This document shows, piece after piece, positions 48,740-57,044 of a stretch of DNA of 64,000 bases; positions within the stretch are counted from its first letter, which is position 1, and each line of letters begins with the position of its first letter. Both the position numbers and the translations under genes were made by a program. The stretch comes from a virus. Below the pieces are notes generated by a model. The model saw nothing but the letters and a program-made list of their open reading frames with translations, did no database searches and had not been told where the DNA came from. The DNA is taken from the IMG/VR virus record IMGVR_UViG_3300028394_000052, positions 34,798 to 98,797 of that record, one strand, 5' to 3'.

Positions 48740-49099
48740 TTATCTCTCAAAATAAAATACAACATCAATATTATTTTCAGTTAGTAATCCAAAATCTCGA
48801 GCCAACCTATAGTTTGGTGTGTCTCGTTCTAACCTAACTAAAGACGTTCCTACAATCTTTCTGAATGCCTCAACAGTGAATGTACTCTTCCATTTATTAC
48901 ATCTTCCACAAGAAGGTAAGAGGTTATCCATATCATTGGTACCTCTTTCCCTTTTATAGTGTTCCAATTGTTTATCTGTATGATTTCTAAATAAAGGTTC
49001 TTTATGGTCGATTTGCATTTGTTTTATTGTAATATCATTACCACAATACGCACAATGTCCGACACATTTATTATAAACCTCTTCTCTATTAATTTTCAT
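48740..49099 (-). CDS. HNH endonuclease-like protein, 119 aa
   Basis: The product has a zinc knuckle pair (CAYCG and CGRCN) around the HNH core (MQIDHKEPLFRNHTDKQL, then DNLLPSCGRCNKWKSTF). Small free-standing HNH proteins in phages can be homing nucleases or packaging nicking enzymes. The C-terminus carries FGLLTENNIDVVFYFER. It lies 3 bases after the gene at 49103, so both are expressed together. Confidence 0.9.
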   Translation of the reverse strand: MKINREEVYNKCVGHCAYCGNDITIKQMQIDHKEPLFRNHTDKQLEHYKRERGTNDMDNLLPSCGRCNKWKSTFTVEAFRKIVGTSLVRLERDTPNYRLARDFGLLTENNIDVVFYFER

Positions 49100-49102
49100 A
49101 TC

Positions 49103-49780
49103 TTAATCTAAAGAGTCAGGTAAATAAAGTAAAGTTGGGTTCTTCTTTTGTATATCGGGTACATCACCTTGTAAAGACATAATCTTATTAAATGACATAA
49201 CATCAAATCGTTTAGTAATTAAATGATATCCACTTTTAGTTGGAATGACCTTGATTACTTTTGGGTCATAATCATAAGTCACTTCCATAGTACCATCTGA
49301 CTTATGTAAATGAGTTTCATTTACTATGTCTAACGGTTTGCAACCATTATTAATGAGTTTCATAATTTTCATTAATGCGTTTTCATCTTTCATATCAACA
49401 TCAACAATCCAACGTTTCTCTTGAGTTTTGATTTGACCCACAACTGAATCAAACAAACCGTTTTGATTGTGTTGTCCGTTTTGAATACGTTGAGCAAGTT
49501 CAACCATCATATTCAAAGAAACATCCTTATGGTTTTGTTTTTGAACATGGATATATGAGCGAGCCTTAAACATTTCACAGAGTTGTATAATCTCATCATA
49601 TCTTTTTTCAAGGTGTTCAATACTTTTGATACAATAAGTCTTAATAGTCCTAACTGATTGGTGATTGTCTTTCTCACCTTCAGGTTGGTCTTTCTTTCTC
49701 TTGAAGACATAAAGCATGTAGAAGTCACCTTCTTTATCAAAGTTCAAAAGTGGTTTAATTAGTTCTAAATTGTCAATCAT
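49103..49780 (-). CDS. conserved-type phage protein, 225 aa
   Basis: The product contains LYVFKRKKDQPEGEKDNHQS, RSYIHVQKQNHKDVSLNMMV and RWIVDVDMKDENALMKIMKL. I recall similar proteins in Bacteroidota phages. A W-x-V-D-V-D strand could be an active-site acidic pair of a primase or nuclease fold, but I cannot support that further. It starts 4 bases after a reverse-strand class A promoter. Confidence 0.78.
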   Translation of the reverse strand: MIDNLELIKPLLNFDKEGDFYMLYVFKRKKDQPEGEKDNHQSVRTIKTYCIKSIEHLEKRYDEIIQLCEMFKARSYIHVQKQNHKDVSLNMMVELAQRIQNGQHNQNGLFDSVVGQIKTQEKRWIVDVDMKDENALMKIMKLINNGCKPLDIVNETHLHKSDGTMEVTYDYDPKVIKVIPTKSGYHLITKRFDVMSFNKIMSLQGDVPDIQKKNPTLLYLPDSLD

Positions 49781-49784
49781 TTGA

Positions 49785-49792
49785 CAAAGATA
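49785..49792 (-). promoter_or_regulatory. class A promoter (TATCTTTG), reverse strand
   Basis: The reverse strand reads TATCTTTGTCAAATG, with the ATG at 49780 4 bases after the box. Confidence 0.7.
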
Positions 49793-49816
49793 AGAGAAAT
49801 ATTTAAATTACCCAAG

Positions 49817-49824
49817 TATTTATA
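49817..49824 (+). promoter_or_regulatory. class B promoter (TATTTATA)
   Basis: GTATTTATAAGTTATG ends with the start codon at 49829, a 4-base spacing. Confidence 0.6.
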
Positions 49825-49828
49825 AGTT

Positions 49829-50401
49829 ATGAGAATAATAATCACCGAGGAACAGTTCAATAGGTTCAATAAAAGTAGTGATGCATTACAGAAAGGGATT
49901 ATTAAATATCTAAACCTTCTTATTAGAGATGGTAAAAGAACTTTCAGAACAAAAAATAACAATTATGGAAATCTTAGTGAGAATTGGTGTATTGATGGTT
50001 TAAATTTAATTAGTGCAAATTATTACTTTGAAAATCGTAAGTTTGAATCGGGACATTTATCGGTATCCACTAGAATTGTTGATAATATCAGGAACGTATT
50101 CAGTGTTAAAAAATCTTATGCTCTTCATGTTATTGAAGAATGGTATGATGAGGTTATGGTCCCAAAATTTGAAGAGTTGGTGAATGAATCGGGATTAAAT
50201 ATTAATAATATTGATTATGTTGAAAAGGAAAATCCTTGCAAAGATGAACCTGTTAGACCTGAGGGAATAACAGATAATGAAATGATTGATTATATTGTGG
50301 CTCACACTTTATTTAAAAAACAGGATGTAATACGACAACTTGAAAATGGTAGAGACCTTGATGTTTTCTATTTTGATGTTAAAGATAGGGAAAACGATTG
50401 A
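49829..50401 (+). CDS. leader-bearing putative virion protein, 190 aa
   Basis: The product starts MRIIITEEQFNRFNKSSDAL. The rest is a mixed domain with NWCIDGLNLISANYYFENRK and a C-terminal acidic part. I recall related proteins with the same leader in other large phages, unassigned. It is followed after 2 bases by another leader-bearing gene. Confidence 0.75.
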   Translation: MRIIITEEQFNRFNKSSDALQKGIIKYLNLLIRDGKRTFRTKNNNYGNLSENWCIDGLNLISANYYFENRKFESGHLSVSTRIVDNIRNVFSVKKSYALHVIEEWYDEVMVPKFEELVNESGLNINNIDYVEKENPCKDEPVRPEGITDNEMIDYIVAHTLFKKQDVIRQLENGRDLDVFYFDVKDREND

Positions 50402-50403
50402 TT

Positions 50404-50733
50404 ATGAAATACATTATAACAGAACAACAATTAAAAAATACGATTAAAAAATTCAATAAAGAAAATATTGAACGAGATAAATTAAGTAATATTATGGAAG
50501 AACTTGTTTTACGTTTTTTTAAAAATACTTTTTTTGAAAGTCCTGTTTGTGATGTAGTTGCCGTAAAAGTACCAAAAACATCTGATTATCTTGTTTTAGT
50601 ATTAACATCCAAATATGTTGGTAATAGTACCGAAAATAGAATTGCCAAATATATTGAAGATTATATTGGTATTAGACCAATGGTTTTACTTAACCAATCT
50701 CAAAACTGTATGGAAGAAGATACCATAGAATAA
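50404..50733 (+). CDS. leader-bearing small protein, 109 aa
   Basis: The product starts MKYIITEQQLKNTIKKFNKE and has strands CDVVAVKVPKTSDYLVLVLT. The leader I-I-T-E-Q-Q-L is nearly the same as that of the 31371 protein although the rest is unrelated, which argues for a shared targeting signal. Spacing to both neighbours is 2 bases. Confidence 0.72.
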   Translation: MKYIITEQQLKNTIKKFNKENIERDKLSNIMEELVLRFFKNTFFESPVCDVVAVKVPKTSDYLVLVLTSKYVGNSTENRIAKYIEDYIGIRPMVLLNQSQNCMEEDTIE

Positions 50734-50735
50734 CA

Positions 50736-50921
50736 ATGGAAGAGAATAATAGAATTGACGGAATATATGTCCCATTAAAGGTTGGGGACACCATCTATAC
50801 AGGTAGATTTAAAAACAAAAAAACAACCGTCAAGACAATTGGTAAGGACGAATACGGAATGCCAACCGTTAATGGTAAGAGAGTTCTTGCGTTTAGAATC
50901 ATTCCCAAAGGAAAAAAATAA
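50736..50921 (+). CDS. conserved-type small phage protein, 61 aa
   Basis: The product (MEENNRIDGIYVPLKVGDTI) continues FKNKKTTVKTIGKDEYGMPT and V-N-G-K-R. This is an SH3-like or KOW-like strand pattern that recurs in small proteins of large phages. Function unknown. Confidence 0.75.
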   Translation: MEENNRIDGIYVPLKVGDTIYTGRFKNKKTTVKTIGKDEYGMPTVNGKRVLAFRIIPKGKK

Positions 50922-50951
50922 TAACTTATTGTTTGTTAAAATAATATTTTC

Positions 50952-50959
50952 TATATTTG
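50952..50959 (+). promoter_or_regulatory. class A promoter (TATATTTG)
   Basis: TATATTTG lies 4 bases before the ATG at 50964. Confidence 0.7.
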
Positions 50960-50963
50960 TGGT

Positions 50964-51977
50964 ATGGAGAAGATTGTTAACCGATTAATTTACGATGCCG
51001 TTGAGGGAGTCGATAAATATATAAGTAACGGTTCTATTTGGCTTATTTTTACTGATGACAAAAAATGGGTTATTGAACTTACCAAAGATGGTACGTTGTG
51101 GTATAACTATAATTTCTTTAAAGGTTTATTTGCTTACACCTCAATGGATGTTGTTGAAAATCAACACTACATTACCAAATGGGTTGAAGATACTATCATA
51201 AATGGGGTGAAATACACCTCTGGGGGTAGAAATTATGGTCCGTATAGAGTTGAAGACACCATTCAAAATGGGGTGAAAGAAACTCATTCAGGTTGTGACC
51301 TTTTAATTGATGATTCTATTGAGGGCGTTATTCAAAATGGGGTAAAAGAGACCAAAATTGGTTCAATTTACCCGCAAAAATATGTTGAAAAAATTATGCA
51401 AAATGGGGTGAAAGAAACTCACCGAGATGCAGAGCGACACCCAAAGACTGTTGAAGACGCCATTCAAAATGGGGTGAAAAAAACCTATTCAGATAAAATT
51501 CCTCATGAGTATGATTGGTCTGACCAATTTACAGAAGACGTTGAATACACCATTCAAAATGGGGTAAAACACACCGAAAAATCTCTACAAATTGATGGTT
51601 CTTGTGTTATTGAAGATGTTCTTAAAAATGGTATAAAAGAAACTCATGATGATGTTTATCACCATACAGGTAGGGTTGAGGGTGTAATTAAAAATGGCGT
51701 AAAAAAAATTGAGCCAATGAGTCATATAGTGTACAACCCAATGGATTTTTCTGCTGAATATCGTGAAAACCGTAGATTACCTGAGGTTACTAGTGTTTTG
51801 GAAAAAGGTATTAAAGAAGTACAACCATTACCCGCACAAGATGGTAATAGAGATTGGGGTAACTACTATCACAGAAAAGAAGATAGAACCAAACCTCATA
51901 CCCAATATGTGAATGATGTAATTGAAAACGGAAAAAAATTTAAATATGAAAATAGGACTAACTGCCAGCGCATTTGA
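50964..51977 (+). CDS. tandem-repeat protein with NGVKET units, 337 aa
   Basis: After an N-terminal domain of about 75 residues (YISNGSIWLIFTDDKKWVIE), the protein has about eight spaced repeats centred on V-E-x-x-I-x-N-G-V-K-E-T, plus two degenerate ones near the C-terminus. Spacers between units vary (15-30 residues). This repeat unit is not a family I know. It looks like a beta-solenoid or a multivalent peptide-binding scaffold. Its 3' end overlaps the nucleotidyltransferase gene by 35 bases. Confidence 0.75.
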   Translation: MEKIVNRLIYDAVEGVDKYISNGSIWLIFTDDKKWVIELTKDGTLWYNYNFFKGLFAYTSMDVVENQHYITKWVEDTIINGVKYTSGGRNYGPYRVEDTIQNGVKETHSGCDLLIDDSIEGVIQNGVKETKIGSIYPQKYVEKIMQNGVKETHRDAERHPKTVEDAIQNGVKKTYSDKIPHEYDWSDQFTEDVEYTIQNGVKHTEKSLQIDGSCVIEDVLKNGIKETHDDVYHHTGRVEGVIKNGVKKIEPMSHIVYNPMDFSAEYRENRRLPEVTSVLEKGIKEVQPLPAQDGNRDWGNYYHRKEDRTKPHTQYVNDVIENGKKFKYENRTNCQRI

Positions 51978-52341
51978 TTTATTACATGCGGGACACATTT
52001 TAATGTTAAAAGAAGCAAAATCGGTATGTGACCATCTCATTGTTGCTTTACAAATAAATCCAACATTAGATAGACCTGATAAAAACAAACCAATTCAATC
52101 TTTTTATGAAAGGTGGACTCAACTATCTTCCGTAAAATACGTGGATGAAATCATTCCATATGAAACTGAAAGAGAACTCATGACCATCCTTCAAAATAAT
52201 AATATTGATATTAGAATAATAGGTGATGAATATCGAAATAAAGTTTTTACAGGGTGTAATTTAGAAATGGAATATTTTTTTAATAAAAGAACTCACAAAT
52301 ATAGCTCAACTGAATTAAGAAAACGTCTTGGTAGTATTTAA
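51943..52341 (+). CDS. cytidylyltransferase-like (nucleotidyltransferase) protein
   Basis: The 132-residue product starts with the nucleotide-binding motif (MKIGLTASAFDLLHAGHILM, with H-A-G-H) and ends with a Y-S-S-T-E-L-R-K-R form of the second motif. This is the fold of glycerol-3-phosphate cytidylyltransferase and ADP-heptose synthase. It would activate a sugar or polyol phosphate with a nucleotide. With the following glycosyltransferase and LpxH-like gene it forms a possible cell-surface sugar cassette. The start at 51943 matches the motif. Confidence 0.88.
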   Translation, partial: NMKIGLTASAFDLLHAGHILMLKEAKSVCDHLIVALQINPTLDRPDKNKPIQSFYERWTQLSSVKYVDEIIPYETERELMTILQNNNIDIRIIGDEYRNKVFTGCNLEMEYFFNKRTHKYSSTELRKRLGSI

Positions 52342-52345
52342 CTAC

Positions 52346-52522
52346 ATGAGAGATGCATTTGTAATTAAAAGTAAAGAGATAAACTATATGGGGACCAATT
52401 GGGTTATAACGGAGTTGTATTATGTGCCAAACAATCCAAATTTATATGTTGAACTGTATGATGGTAAATCAAGAATGAATGTAGAATTAGAATCAATAAA
52501 AGATTTAATTATAAAAGATTAA
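52346..52522 (+). CDS. small hypothetical protein, 58 aa
   Basis: The product (MRDAFVIKSKEINYMGTNWV) is a beta-strand-rich single domain (LYVELYDGKSRMNVELESIK). It lies between the two sugar-related genes with gaps of 4 and 1 bases. Function unknown. Confidence 0.68.
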   Translation: MRDAFVIKSKEINYMGTNWVITELYYVPNNPNLYVELYDGKSRMNVELESIKDLIIKD

Positions 52523-52523
52523 T

Positions 52524-53246
52524 ATGAAACTAAGTGAATTATTAACTATTGTTATTCCTTGTAAAAACGAAAAAAATATTATAACTAAAACATTAGATTT
52601 ATTAAATCACCAAACAAGTATTGAAGGTGTAAAAGTAATTGTGTGTGATTCATCTGATGATGGAATAACTAAACCATCGTTATTGGATAGAATTAAATAC
52701 GATAATGAAAGGGATTATTTTAACTTATTTCTCATAGATGGTGGATTACCTTCAATAGCAAGAAACAATGGTTTTAAATTAGTTTCAACACCCTATGTAT
52801 TATTTATGGATTCTGATATATTCCTGTTAGATAATGATGTGTTAAACAATGTTGTATCAAAAATTAAAAATGAGAATTTAGATTTGGTTAGTCTTAGGTT
52901 CAGAACTGATAACGGAGATTACAATTATGTTTATAAAGTTTTTGATGTTCTACAAAAACTTTCAATGTTAATATCACCATTCTGTTTGGGTGGATTCATG
53001 TTAACAAAATCATCAAAGTTTAAAGAGATTGGTGGGTTTGATGAAGAAGTTAAAGTTGCTGAAGATTATATGTATTCCAAACAAATAAAAAGAAATATGT
53101 TTAAAATACATAATGCTTTTTTATATACATCGCCAAGAAGATTTCACAATAAAGGTTTGTGGTACATGAGCAAACTAATGATTGGGTCAGTCCTAAATAA
53201 AAACAATAAAGAATATTTTAAAGATAGTAAGAGTTATTGGTCATGA
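52524..53246 (+). CDS. family 2 glycosyltransferase
   Basis: The 240-residue product has the GT-A start LSELLTIVIPCKNEKNIITK and the D-x-D motif FMDSDIFLLDNDVL (near residue 95). SIARNNGFKLVSTPY lies between them, and GGFDEEVKVAEDYMY carries the base-region acidic motif. It transfers a sugar from a nucleotide-sugar. Target could be a surface glycan or phage component. Its stop overlaps the next start in ATGA. Confidence 0.9.
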   Translation: MKLSELLTIVIPCKNEKNIITKTLDLLNHQTSIEGVKVIVCDSSDDGITKPSLLDRIKYDNERDYFNLFLIDGGLPSIARNNGFKLVSTPYVLFMDSDIFLLDNDVLNNVVSKIKNENLDLVSLRFRTDNGDYNYVYKVFDVLQKLSMLISPFCLGGFMLTKSSKFKEIGGFDEEVKVAEDYMYSKQIKRNMFKIHNAFLYTSPRRFHNKGLWYMSKLMIGSVLNKNNKEYFKDSKSYWS

Positions 53247-53959
53247 ACACATGGAGAACAATAATAATGAGTGATTTGCATCTTGGTGCACGACAATCAC
53301 AAACAGACAAAATTATTAAATTCTTGGAAGAGAATCAGTCTGAAACATTAATTTTAAATGGTGATATCATCGACGGATGGGCTCTTAAAAGTGGAGGAAA
53401 ATGGAAAAAAGAATGTTCAAAGATATTCCGAAGATTTATGAAGAGAAGTGAGACAGGGACAAAAGTGGTTTACATTAGAGGTAATCACGATGATTTCCTA
53501 AAACCATTTGTACCATTCTATATGAATAACATTCAAATCGTTAGGAAGTATACACACATCGGAGCTGATGGTAGAAAGTATTATTGTTTTCATGGTGACG
53601 TTCTTGACTTTGTTATTATGAAAGTAAGATGGCTTGCAGTACTTGGTGGTATATCTTATGACCTGGTAATAAGATTGAATACAACATATAATTTCATCAG
53701 GAGACAATTTAACCTACCTTATCATTCATTAGCAAATGATATTAAACAAAGTGTAAAGGGTGCAATTAATTTTGTGTCTGACTTTGAAGAAAATGCTAAA
53801 GGACTGACAAAGAGTAAAGGTTGTGATGTTGCGGTATGCGGACATATCCACCAACCAAGATTAACTGAAGATTATATGAATTCAGGTGACTTTTGTGAAA
53901 ACTCAACTTGTTTGGTTGAAGACTTTGATGGTAAATGGTCAATAATTAATATGGGTTAA
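53243..53959 (+). CDS. LpxH-like metallophosphoesterase
   Basis: The 238-residue product shows the calcineurin-like motifs of UDP-2,3-diacylglucosamine diphosphatase-related enzymes: MSDLHLGARQSQTDK, LNGDIIDGWALKSGG, YIRGNHDDF and CGHIHQPRL. A mid-region with FHGDVLDFVI completes the metal site. LpxH removes UMP in lipid A synthesis. A phage relative with a GT2 gene and nucleotidyltransferase suggests alteration of the host envelope. ATG 53243 overlaps the glycosyltransferase stop. Confidence 0.9.
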   Translation: MNTWRTIIMSDLHLGARQSQTDKIIKFLEENQSETLILNGDIIDGWALKSGGKWKKECSKIFRRFMKRSETGTKVVYIRGNHDDFLKPFVPFYMNNIQIVRKYTHIGADGRKYYCFHGDVLDFVIMKVRWLAVLGGISYDLVIRLNTTYNFIRRQFNLPYHSLANDIKQSVKGAINFVSDFEENAKGLTKSKGCDVAVCGHIHQPRLTEDYMNSGDFCENSTCLVEDFDGKWSIINMG

Positions 53960-54279
53960 TGTTTATACCCATATTCTGAACTAAAATTAAATCCTTCACC
54001 ATCTCCACAATCAAAGAAACAAGATATTATAGGTTCTTTGTTTATTGATTTGTCAGGAGATAACATTTTAAATAAAGTTTTAACCTCAGTATCTATTTCC
54101 ATTTGTTTTTTTGTTGATAAACACTCTGAAGTATAAAAATCGACAACATAATTATTCCCTAACCAAGATTCTATATTATCATCGGCAAATAAATCTCGAA
54201 CCTCAAATTCCGTCAGTTCGGGATACTGTCTCATGATTAATTTTTTAATTACAGTTTTTATTTGTGGGATAATATTCAT
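53956..54279 (-). CDS. hypothetical protein, 107 aa
   Basis: The product (MNIIPQIKTVIKKLIMRQYP) starts with a basic helix and continues with strands and a Cys pair (FFDCGDGEGFNF). A reverse-strand TATTTATT box (54286-54293) lies 6 bases before the ATG. The size and FLM-like N-terminus resemble the products at 54302 and 58842; a common origin is possible. Confidence 0.68.
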   Translation of the reverse strand: MNIIPQIKTVIKKLIMRQYPELTEFEVRDLFADDNIESWLGNNYVVDFYTSECLSTKKQMEIDTEVKTLFKMLSPDKSINKEPIISCFFDCGDGEGFNFSSEYGYKH

Positions 54280-54285
54280 ATTAAC

Positions 54286-54293
54286 AATAAATA
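54286..54293 (-). promoter_or_regulatory. class B promoter (TATTTATT), reverse strand
   Basis: The reverse strand reads GTATTTATTGTTAATATG, ending at the ATG at 54279. Confidence 0.5.
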
Positions 54294-54301
54294 CAACTTA
54301 A

Positions 54302-54565
54302 TTATACTATTTCTTGAATTTTAAGTTTATATGCTTTACTAAACCAAGCGTTCACTACTGTAATCATAATCTTATCAATAAAATCTTTACCAAACTTTCT
54401 ATTAAGAGTTGATTTAACCTCATCACTAATATACATGGTTGATGTTTTAATATCGAACAGAAAGAACTCATTTGCCCACGTTTGTTCTGCTTTATTATAA
54501 TATAGATAAGGGAAACTAAACTTATCTTCAATAAACTTTACTATGTGTTTTTCTATTGTTGTCAT
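54302..54565 (-). CDS. hypothetical protein, 87 aa
   Basis: The product reads MTTIEKHIVKFIEDKFSFPY and continues with MYISDEVKSTLNRKFGKDF. It has an N-terminal helix-strand layout similar to the products at 53956 and 63443. A TATCTTTA-like box lies just upstream on the reverse strand. Function unknown. Confidence 0.66.
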   Translation of the reverse strand: MTTIEKHIVKFIEDKFSFPYLYYNKAEQTWANEFFLFDIKTSTMYISDEVKSTLNRKFGKDFIDKIMITVVNAWFSKAYKLKIQEIV

Positions 54566-54746
54566 ACATATAAAGATAATAAAGATTCATTATTAAACGA
54601 ATATGAAGGTATTTATTATCCTGAGATTAAATGAGAAACATTTAAAGAATTCAAAAGATAATGTGTCTTATAAGGGACAAATTTGTAACATTTTGTGTAT
54701 TATATGACACATTAAAATATTTTTTGTATTTTATAAAATTTATACC

Positions 54747-54754
54747 TAACTTTG
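54747..54754 (+). promoter_or_regulatory. class A promoter (TAACTTTG)
   Basis: TAACTTTG lies 6 bases before the ATG at 54761. Confidence 0.65.
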
Positions 54755-54760
54755 TACCTT

Positions 54761-55006
54761 ATGGGAAAGATAATATTAGAATTTGATTCAATTGAGGAAT
54801 CTATTGAAGCAAGAAACGCACTTGATGGGTCAAAATGGAAAATTGCCATGTGGGACCTTGACCAAGTTTTACGTTCTGTTGAAAGGAACGATGTTAGTTT
54901 GTTTGGAAATTATGAGGCATCTAATGAAGAATACAAAGTGTGCGTGAAAATCAGGGAAGAAATGAGAAAGATTTTAAACGAAGCTAATCTTGATTTGGAA
55001 GATTAA
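54761..55006 (+). CDS. conserved-type small phage protein, 81 aa
   Basis: The product reads MGKIILEFDSIEESIEARNA followed by KIAMWDLDQVLRSVERND and a C-terminal helix with IREEMRKILNEANL. This pattern (LEFDSxEE ... W-D-L-D-Q-x-L-R) is common in tailed phages infecting many hosts. No role is known. Confidence 0.85.
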   Translation: MGKIILEFDSIEESIEARNALDGSKWKIAMWDLDQVLRSVERNDVSLFGNYEASNEEYKVCVKIREEMRKILNEANLDLED

Positions 55007-55019
55007 ACTATTTAATAGT

Positions 55020-56768
55020 ATGAAGATTATTGTCACCAAGGAACAACATGAGGTAATTAATGAGGCGTTAGGTGTTCCTAATTCAATTTTAGATGCTGCT
55101 GAAGAATTATATGAAGTATTTGCGGATAATTTAAAAAGTATTACAGATAAAGAATCATCTTATGAATTTAGAGATGATATTGACGTGGTATTGGGTGACA
55201 AGAAAAAGATTACGCTTGATGAATACACATTAGAGGTTGAGGTGCAAGAGGTTGATGATTTTTACAAAAAACTTACCTCTGATGGAAACGTAAAAATATC
55301 TTCAATGGGTATGTCGCAACAATTTAGATTTGACCGTGACATTATGATGAAAAGAACTGCACTATCGGCAAGTGCTGGCTTTAGTATTGTTTATTATGTA
55401 TCACCTGAATGGGAACCACAAGATTTATATAAAGAATTTATTAGAGATAAAGACCATAGTATTGGTTCTTTGGCGCACGAATTAAAACACAAATACGATA
55501 AACAGGTTAAACCAATTGGTTTAATTGGCAAGGATGCTGAATACGCTGCAATAGATAAATTACCATCATTTTATGTCCCTGAGGTTGATGATGAATTTGT
55601 TCGTTATATATATTTTACCGATGGTGCTGAGGATTTAGTTAGAACCACAGAAGTTGCTTCCAACATGAGAAGTAAAGGTATCAGTAAGTCCCAATTTAGA
55701 GAATTCTTACAAAATAATATAACCTTTAAAACCTTGGTAGATATTAAAAACTTTACTTTTGAAAAATTAATCAAAGGGATTTATAATAATCTTGAAATCG
55801 TTGATACTATCTTTGATAGTATTGGTGTGGACACTGAAGGAATGTCGGATATAGATAAAGTAGAAAGGTTTTTAAACATTATTTATGTTAATATCTCCAA
55901 TATGAAATTAAATGAATTTGAAAATTATGTTAGTCGTAGTGAAAATACGTTTACACAATTTCTTAGAGCAATGGGAGCACCTGTTGATAATAACGATGAT
56001 GATGTTAAGATTGAAAAGATTGCATTAAAATTCCAAAACTACGTCTTAAAATATAGAGACAATCCAATACAATTCTTTAAGAGTGAAATTGACAGATTCC
56101 ATAAAGTTTCAAACCAAGCAATGAGAAAAATAAGTAAACTATATGCCATGGCGAAGGATGATACTGAAGTGACAGAGTCAATTATTGATTGGGAACTCCA
56201 CAGGAAACTGACGGAAAAGAAACACGGGAAACGACCAATAGAAATTGATTTTAAATTTGTTAATGAAGACAAACAATCCAAAATTGAAAACATCAGACAA
56301 TTAATAAAAGACCCTAACCAATTTGAAACAATGGTTAAAGTAATGGGTATTGAAAATATAATTAAAATTGCTTATGACGGAGACATAATTAAGTTCAGTG
56401 AAGACACAACTACTCCACTTGCTTATATGTCTTTAGATAGAATGAATTTATATTTACATAAGGCGTTAGTTGATGAACTTGGACTAAAAGATATAAAATG
56501 GGCGGGTCGTAATGAAAAAGAATTAGGTAAATTTGGATATGGTCCCAAGGTTGGTCATAGATATTTGTTCACTGCCACATTATACCCAACAACTCTTCAT
56601 AATCAAAACTATTATAAAGTTGTTGGAACAAGTGGTGATTCAGGATTTGGTTATAGTTTTATTAATAAAAAAAACATATTAGGTGTAGGATATAGACGAC
56701 AAATCTTCAAACAGATAATTGACAAATACGATTTATCAAAATACATGAATGTGAAGACTTTTTATTAG
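55020..56768 (+). CDS. leader-bearing protein with metallopeptidase motif, 582 aa
   Basis: The product starts with a leader (MKIIVTKEQHEVINEALG). A zinc motif HELKH lies in SIGSLAHELKHKYDKQVKPI (near residue 155), with D-A-E-Y-A-A and a downstream acidic helix as possible third-ligand region. The C-terminal half is helical and then beta-rich (GYGPKVGHRYLFTATLYPTT). A virion-packaged protease that acts on host or virion proteins is a reasonable guess. I chose 55020 because the leader begins there. Confidence 0.72.
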   Translation: MKIIVTKEQHEVINEALGVPNSILDAAEELYEVFADNLKSITDKESSYEFRDDIDVVLGDKKKITLDEYTLEVEVQEVDDFYKKLTSDGNVKISSMGMSQQFRFDRDIMMKRTALSASAGFSIVYYVSPEWEPQDLYKEFIRDKDHSIGSLAHELKHKYDKQVKPIGLIGKDAEYAAIDKLPSFYVPEVDDEFVRYIYFTDGAEDLVRTTEVASNMRSKGISKSQFREFLQNNITFKTLVDIKNFTFEKLIKGIYNNLEIVDTIFDSIGVDTEGMSDIDKVERFLNIIYVNISNMKLNEFENYVSRSENTFTQFLRAMGAPVDNNDDDVKIEKIALKFQNYVLKYRDNPIQFFKSEIDRFHKVSNQAMRKISKLYAMAKDDTEVTESIIDWELHRKLTEKKHGKRPIEIDFKFVNEDKQSKIENIRQLIKDPNQFETMVKVMGIENIIKIAYDGDIIKFSEDTTTPLAYMSLDRMNLYLHKALVDELGLKDIKWAGRNEKELGKFGYGPKVGHRYLFTATLYPTTLHNQNYYKVVGTSGDSGFGYSFINKKNILGVGYRRQIFKQIIDKYDLSKYMNVKTFY

Positions 56769-56820
56769 AAAGTTTAAATAATTTTTCATTCAATTTGTTT
56801 GTATAGTAAAAAATTATATA

Positions 56821-56828
56821 TATCTTTG
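56821..56828 (+). promoter_or_regulatory. class A promoter (TATCTTTG)
   Basis: TATCTTTG lies 29 bases before the ATG at 56858. The intervening leader is ACACTTTAACATACAAAGATA. Confidence 0.7.
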
Positions 56829-56857
56829 TTCCACTAACACTTTAACATACAAAGATA

Positions 56858-56998
56858 ATGGCAAAAGCAAAAACAACCTCAAGCTCAACCAAAATGGTTG
56901 GCTCAAAAACTCGCCGACCTGGCGTTCACTCAAAAACAAAAACGTCAAAGACAAAGACCGCCAAGAACTACAAGAAATTAAATCGTGGTCAAGGTTAA
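56858..56998 (+). CDS. very basic small protein (SKTRRPGVHSKTKTS type), 46 aa
   Basis: The product has 15 Lys/Arg in 46 residues and contains SKTRRPGVHSKTKTSKTKTA and ends NRGQG. Close relatives are common in Bacteroidota genomes and their phages, as I recall, without known function. Composition suggests nucleic-acid binding. Its own promoter and terminator imply strong expression. Confidence 0.8.
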   Translation: MAKAKTTSSSTKMVGSKTRRPGVHSKTKTSKTKTAKNYKKLNRGQG

Positions 56999-57004
56999 AA
57001 AAGA

Positions 57005-57031
57005 AACCCTCACATAAGTGGGGGTTTTTTT
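57005..57031 (+). terminator. intrinsic terminator (CCCTCACA family)
   Basis: AAACCCTCAC pairs with GTGGGGGTTT around ATAA, followed by T, and runs into the next promoter. Confidence 0.85.
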
Positions 57032-57032
57032 G

Positions 57033-57040
57033 TATCTTTG
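57033..57040 (+). promoter_or_regulatory. class A promoter (TATCTTTG)
   Basis: TATCTTTG lies 4 bases before the ATG at 57045 and overlaps the T run of the terminator. Confidence 0.75.
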
Positions 57041-57044
57041 TGAT

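Noticed and set aside
51180-51720. CRISPR-like or iteron array from repeated CAAAATGGGGTGAAAGA words
   Set aside because: The repeats keep the reading frame and encode N-G-V-K-E-T units in one protein.
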